Assembly (NCBI GenBank): GCA_000433135.1
Contig: HF991913.1
Span: forward strand, 1 to 8,956
Direction: 5' to 3'
DNA from: Clostridium sp. CAG:921
GTDB lineage: Bacteria; Bacillota; Clostridia; TANB77; CAG-465
Length of the DNA: 8,956 nucleotides
This document shows positions 5,641-8,956 of the stretch, one piece after another. The position numbers were made by a program, and so were the translations under genes. Positions within the stretch are counted from its first letter, which is position 1. Each line of letters begins with the position of its first letter. The notes under the pieces are model-generated. The model worked only from the letters and a program-made list of their open reading frames with translations. It did no database searches and had not been told where the DNA came from.

Positions 5641-5654
5641 TATGGGAGTAAAAT

Positions 5655-6737
5655 ATGGAAGAAAATAAGAGTTTAGTCGTAGTAAAAGATAAAAATAAAA
5701 GTAAAAAGATATACATAAATGTTGCAATTATACTAATAATTTTTGTAGCTTTAATTATTTATATGATAAAGGTTGATGGAATAGACAATATATTAAATTT
5801 ACTTAAAAATTCAGATTATAGATGGGTTATGGTTGGATTTTTATGTATTGTTATATATTGGATTTGTGAAGCTATATGTTTACATATTCCACTAAAAAAA
5901 TCTTTTAGCGATCAAAGTTTTTTTGATACATTTAGAATTTCTATGATAGGACAACTGTTTAACAATATAACGCCATTTTCCTCTGGTGGTCAGCCAATTC
6001 AAGCATATGAAATGTCAAAAGAAGGTAAGAAGATGAGTGATGTAATGTCGATACTTGCCATGAAATTTGTGATATCTCAAACTATGCTTGTTCTTTTTAC
6101 AGCAGTTGTGTTACTATTTGAATGTAATTATTTTATGAGTTTACTTAGTAACTTTTTGGTACTTGCAATTGTTGGATTTGCTGTAAATGTTGGAGTTATT
6201 TTATTTATATTTTTAATAGGAATTAACAAAAAATTAGCGTTTTTGATATTAAAACCTGTGTATATTGTTTTAGGTAAACTAAAAATTTTTAAAAATGTTG
6301 ATGAAAAATTAGAAGAATTAAAGGTGAGTATAGATAGCTTTAATGAAAAATTTAAGTTGATGAAAAGTCAAAAATTAGTTGTGTTAAAGATGTCAGTTAT
6401 ATCTTTAATACAATATGTAGTTTATTATTATATTACTTATGCAGTTTATAGGGCATTTGGTAATAGTGGAGTTAGTGTATTTAATATAATACCTGCTCAA
6501 GCTTTCTTGTTAATGATAATGGCATTTACTCCTGTGCCAGGTGCTGGTATTGGTGCCGAAGGTGGATTTGCTCTTTTATTTAATAAAATATTTCAAAATG
6601 GAACTTTAAATATGTCAATTTTGTTTTGGAGAGTGTATACTTTTTACTTGCCAATAATTGTTGGTTCATTATTTATGATACCATTTAATAAGCTATTTGG
6701 TAAGAGTAGAAAGTATAAAAAAAGAAAAGTGGATTAG
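5655..6737 (+). CDS. Flippase-like integral membrane protein (LPG synthase TM domain / YbhN family, PF03706)
   Basis: A 360-residue polytopic membrane protein. After a Lys-rich cytoplasmic N-terminus come spans near residues 19-38, 55-75, 137-157, 166-190, 245-268, 277-293 and 325-345. The family signatures are NITPFSSGGQPIQAYEM (104-120), including the re-entrant PFxxGGQP block, and FTPVPGAGIGAEGGF (291-305). This matches the membrane domain of MprF, which flips aminoacylated phosphatidylglycerol, but the C-terminal synthase domain is absent. Stand-alone members occur widely and may move other lipids; the substrate here is unknown. A very basic tail (SRKYKKRK) follows the last span. GGGAG lies 6 nt before the ATG. 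No clear terminator follows; the next gene starts 119 bp later with its own promoter. The family call is sure, lipid flipping is by analogy. Confidence 0.92.
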   Translation: MEENKSLVVVKDKNKSKKIYINVAIILIIFVALIIYMIKVDGIDNILNLLKNSDYRWVMVGFLCIVIYWICEAICLHIPLKKSFSDQSFFDTFRISMIGQLFNNITPFSSGGQPIQAYEMSKEGKKMSDVMSILAMKFVISQTMLVLFTAVVLLFECNYFMSLLSNFLVLAIVGFAVNVGVILFIFLIGINKKLAFLILKPVYIVLGKLKIFKNVDEKLEELKVSIDSFNEKFKLMKSQKLVVLKMSVISLIQYVVYYYITYAVYRAFGNSGVSVFNIIPAQAFLLMIMAFTPVPGAGIGAEGGFALLFNKIFQNGTLNMSILFWRVYTFYLPIIVGSLFMIPFNKLFGKSRKYKKRKVD

Positions 6738-6800
6738 TTTTAGCTAATAATTAATAATAAATTTTTTAGATTTAAATATTTCAAATTAAATGTAGTGTTA

Positions 6801-6829
6801 TTGTAAAAAGAAAGAATATGTGTTAAAAT
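6801..6829 (+). promoter_or_regulatory. Promoter of the rpoZ transcription unit
   Basis: TTGTAA (6801-6806) and TAAAAT (6824-6829) are 17 nt apart, with a TGT extension (6821-6823) directly before the -10. The predicted start near 6836 lies about 20 nt before the rpoZ ATG, giving a short leader that contains AAAGGGG (6843-6849). Confidence 0.7.
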
Positions 6830-6856
6830 ATTAGTGTTAATGAAAGGGGTAATTTT

Positions 6857-7126
6857 ATGTTATCAAAACCAAATGTAAAAGAAATAATGCCAAAAGTTGG
6901 CAATAGATATGAATCAGCTCTTGCTATTGCTAAAAGAGCAAGGTACATTGAAAATAGAAGAATAGTTGAAGGAAGTAGCGATATTAGAGATGCTGTTGAT
7001 GTGGCTGCTAATGAAATTGCAGATGGTGAAGTACTAGTAAAAAAAGACGGAGAATATGTAGATAAAGAAGTCGTAAAAAAAGATAGTGTATTAAAAGATG
7101 AAATAACAGATATAGTTGAGGAGTAA
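6857..7126 (+). CDS. rpoZ: DNA-directed RNA polymerase subunit omega
   Basis: The 89-residue product has the size and conserved core of omega: a leading MLSKPNVKEIMPKVGNRYES block (residues 1-20) with the KVGxRY signature, then the AKRAR helix (25-29), followed by an acidic/Lys-rich variable tail. Omega binds the beta' subunit and assists assembly and stability of RNA polymerase. AAAGGGG lies 7 nt before the ATG. The gene is first in a two-gene unit: its last two Glu codons (7118-7123) form the GAGGAG ribosome site of the next gene, whose ATG comes 4 nt after the rpoZ stop, so the two are very probably translationally coupled. In many Firmicutes rpoZ follows gmk; here no gmk is visible, and a CMP-kinase-like gene follows instead. 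Confidence 0.95.
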   Translation: MLSKPNVKEIMPKVGNRYESALAIAKRARYIENRRIVEGSSDIRDAVDVAANEIADGEVLVKKDGEYVDKEVVKKDSVLKDEITDIVEE

Positions 7127-7130
7127 TGAT

Positions 7131-7691
7131 ATGGGAAAAAAGCATATTATAACTATTGCTGGTGACCTTGCAAGTGGCAAAGGAACAGCGTCTAAAATTT
7201 TATGTGATAAACTTGGATATACTATATATAGAAATGGGGAATATTTTAGAAAATTAGCTAAAGAGGCTAATATGAGTGTCACAGAATTTAACGTATATGT
7301 AGAAGATCATCCAGAAATTGATAAAGAAATAGAAAAAAGCGCAGAAAAATATGCTAAAGAACATGATAATCTTGTAATTGATGCAAGACTTGGCTGGTAT
7401 GTTGTACCAGATTCTTTTAAGCTATACCTTAAAGTTAATTTGGATGTTGCAGCCAGTAGAGCTTTTAATGATCCAGATAGAAAAAGTACAGAAAAGTTCG
7501 ATACTATAGAAAAGCAAAAGCAAGATTTAAAATTAAGATATGAGCTTGAAAATAAAAGGTACTTTGACGTGTATGGCGTAAGAAAAGATGATATGTCAAA
7601 TTATGATTTTGTACTAGATACGACTAATTTATCACCAGAAGAAGTAGTAAGTAAAATATTAGAAGAGTATTCTAAGTGGCTAGAAAATTAA
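7131..7691 (+). CDS. Cytidylate kinase-like family protein, archaeal-type (P-loop NMP kinase)
   Basis: A 186-residue P-loop kinase. The Walker A motif is GDLASGKGT (11-19). Downstream come NGEYFRKLAKE (35-45), matching the GDIFRxxAKE substrate-side block, SVTEFNVYVEDHPEID (49-64), IDARLGWY (83-90), corresponding to the EGRLAGW block, an Arg-bearing lid region (R107 to K121), RYELENKRYFDVYG (136-149) and SNYDFVLDT (156-164). This order and the length of about 190 match the compact archaeal CMP kinase family rather than bacterial Cmk (about 220 aa). The reaction would be ATP-dependent phosphorylation of CMP or dCMP. I chose the ATG at 7131 because GAGGAG sits 7 nt upstream; an in-frame TTG at 7116 overlaps that site. 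It is coupled to rpoZ and ends at a strong terminator. The kinase fold is sure; the preferred nucleotide is inferred. Confidence 0.88.
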   Translation: MGKKHIITIAGDLASGKGTASKILCDKLGYTIYRNGEYFRKLAKEANMSVTEFNVYVEDHPEIDKEIEKSAEKYAKEHDNLVIDARLGWYVVPDSFKLYLKVNLDVAASRAFNDPDRKSTEKFDTIEKQKQDLKLRYELENKRYFDVYGVRKDDMSNYDFVLDTTNLSPEEVVSKILEEYSKWLEN

Positions 7692-7697
7692 TATATT

Positions 7698-7732
7698 AGC
7701 AGTAAGGTACATGTTTACTTTGCTGCTTTTTT
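7698..7732 (+). terminator. Intrinsic terminator of the rpoZ-kinase unit
   Basis: A 12-bp stem (7698-7709 with 7716-7727, two G-T wobbles) closes a 6-nt loop CATGTT and ends in a run of six T (7727-7732). It starts 7 nt after the kinase stop codon. It stands 28 nt before the glmM start, so glmM is either expressed by read-through or from a promoter I cannot identify. Confidence 0.9.
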
Positions 7733-7760
7733 GTTTATATTTTTTTAAGGAGGAATATAT

Positions 7761-8956
7761 ATGAGAAGATATTTTGGAACAGATGGGATAAGAAGAATTG
7801 CAAATACTGATTTATCACCAGAATTTGTATATAAAGTAGCTAAAGCGGGTGCTTATGTTTTATCTAAGCATACTGATCATAGTCCAATAATTTTAATAGG
7901 TAGAGATACAAGAATATCTGGAAATTTAATTGAAAGTGCAATGACAGCTGGTTTTTTGAGCTATGGAGCAAATGTTTTGTCTGTTGGAGTCATTCCAACA
8001 CCTGCTATTGCATATCTTACTAAAAAACTAAATGCTGATGCAAGTGTAGTGATATCTGCTTCACATAATACTTTTGAATTTAATGGAATTAAATTTTTTA
8101 GTAATAAGGGAATGAAAATTCCAGATGAGTTAGAAGAGGAAATTGAAAACATTATGGACTCTGATATGATAAATACACTTGTTGCTTCAAATGAAAAAAT
8201 TGGAATTAGTAAAGAATCATCAAGTTTAGCAGATGATTATATATCTTTTATAACTGGTATATTTGGAGACGTATTTGTAAAGAACTTGGATACTAATTTT
8301 AAAGTAGTAATAGATACTGCAAATGGTGCAACGTATGATGTAGCAGATAAAATTTTTACTAAATTAGGTATAAACCATAAAATTATAAATAATACACCAA
8401 ATGGAATAAATATAAATGATAAATGTGGTTCTACTCACCTTGAAATGTTAAAAGATTATGTCGTTTCAAATAACTATAGCTTAGGAATTGCATACGATGG
8501 TGATGGTGATAGGTGTCTATTAGTAGATGAAAATGGTAATACTATAGATGGTGATTCTATACTTGCAATATCCTCAAATTATTTAAAAGAGATAGGAAAA
8601 CTAAATAAAAATACAGTAGTTGCTACTGTTATGAGCAATATCGGCCTTGGAAAATATGCCATGAAAAATGGTATAAATTTGGAAAAAACGAATGTAGGCG
8701 ATAGGTATGTACTTGAAAAAATGTTAGAAAAAGGGTATAACCTTGGTGGCGAACAATCAGGACATGTAATATTTTCAGATTATAATAGAACAGGTGATGG
8801 AATTTTAACATCTTTAATGATACTAAAAATATTATCTGAAAAACACATCTTACTTGGTGAGGCTGCAAGCATAGTTACAATTTATCCGCAAGTTTTGTAT
8901 AATGCAAAAGTACCAAATGAAAAGAAAAATGTGTATAAAGATAATGATTTAATTGT
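7761..8956 (+). CDS. glmM: Phosphoglucosamine mutase, 3' end outside the window
   Basis: The frame is open from the ATG at 7761, with AAGGAGG (7747-7753) 7 nt upstream, through 398 codons to the right edge; GlmM is about 450 residues, so about 50 are missing. GlmM converts glucosamine-6-phosphate to glucosamine-1-phosphate, feeding UDP-GlcNAc for peptidoglycan. Visible signatures: N-terminal YFGTDGIR (4-11), the phosphoserine loop SASHN (99-103) with catalytic Ser101, followed by NGIKFF (108-113), the Mg-binding loop DGDGDR (246-251) and the sugar-binding GEQSGH (330-335). The C-terminal phosphate-binding domain lies outside. Two deviations: the residue after GIR is Arg where GlmM usually has Gly, and the residue after ASHN is Thr where Pro is usual. 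The catalytic Ser and metal ligands are intact, so activity is expected. Ser rather than Thr before ASHN and the length favour GlmM over other phosphohexomutases. Confidence 0.95.
   Translation, partial: MRRYFGTDGIRRIANTDLSPEFVYKVAKAGAYVLSKHTDHSPIILIGRDTRISGNLIESAMTAGFLSYGANVLSVGVIPTPAIAYLTKKLNADASVVISASHNTFEFNGIKFFSNKGMKIPDELEEEIENIMDSDMINTLVASNEKIGISKESSSLADDYISFITGIFGDVFVKNLDTNFKVVIDTANGATYDVADKIFTKLGINHKIINNTPNGININDKCGSTHLEMLKDYVVSNNYSLGIAYDGDGDRCLLVDENGNTIDGDSILAISSNYLKEIGKLNKNTVVATVMSNIGLGKYAMKNGINLEKTNVGDRYVLEKMLEKGYNLGGEQSGHVIFSDYNRTGDGILTSLMILKILSEKHILLGEAASIVTIYPQVLYNAKVPNEKKNVYKDNDLI

Noticed and set aside
7116..7130. TTG at 7116 as start of the kinase
   Set aside because: It overlaps the GAGGAG ribosome site for the ATG at 7131 and lies inside rpoZ.
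8629..8868. Minus-strand 79-codon open frame
   Set aside because: It is entirely antisense to glmM, whose sugar-binding and neighbouring motifs are encoded there.
1..8956. Defence island, toxin-antitoxin pair, prophage or insertion sequence
   Set aside because: No transposase, integrase, nuclease, capsid or antitoxin-like gene, no terminal inverted repeats and no target-site duplications were seen; gene content is mostly housekeeping.

Overview
The window is strongly AT-rich and uses TAA, TAG and TGA all as stops (TGA ends the gene at 1983-2363), so it follows the standard bacterial code and not the mycoplasma code. Purine-rich Shine-Dalgarno sites, sigma-A-type promoters with TGn-extended -10 boxes, an omega subunit gene, glmM and a YlbJ-type sporulation membrane protein point to a low-GC Firmicute, most likely a clostridial, gut-type lineage with spore-forming ancestry. 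That placement is inference; no rRNA or tRNA gene is visible.

Layout. 1-1115 (+) is the 3' part of an unrecognised, highly charged protein that enters the window inside an in-frame 39-bp tandem repeat. After a hairpin comes a FabG-like short-chain dehydrogenase (1176-1916, +), then a 126-aa protein (1983-2363, +) that looks like a degenerate nucleotidyltransferase. A long, nearly perfect bidirectional terminator (2418-2460) separates it from two minus-strand genes: ylbJ (4043 to 2829) and a 73-aa Pro/Gln/Tyr-rich protein (2666 to 2445). The spacer between those two is unusual: a plus-facing terminator hairpin, an orphan Shine-Dalgarno followed by a G run, and a 20-bp palindrome. A 573-bp divergent intergenic region (4044-4616) holds promoter candidates in both directions and two palindromes but no supported gene.

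The right half is all plus strand: a COG1092-like SAM-dependent methyltransferase without a PUA domain (4617-5483); a flippase-like membrane protein of the MprF N-terminal/YbhN family (5655-6737) behind a consensus promoter; a two-gene unit of rpoZ and an archaeal-type cytidylate kinase-like gene (6857-7691), with its own promoter and a strong terminator; and glmM (7761 to beyond the right edge), which lacks only about its last 50 residues.

Functions are mostly housekeeping: redox or lipid metabolism, RNA or protein modification, envelope, transcription, nucleotide kinase and peptidoglycan precursor supply. I see no CRISPR array, insertion sequence, phage, toxin-antitoxin or defence cassette, and no convincing new multi-gene system. 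The points most worth checking are the ylbJ/small-ORF spacer, the CMP-kinase-like gene in the place where gmk often sits beside rpoZ, the degenerate nucleotidyltransferase, and the long divergent intergenic region.
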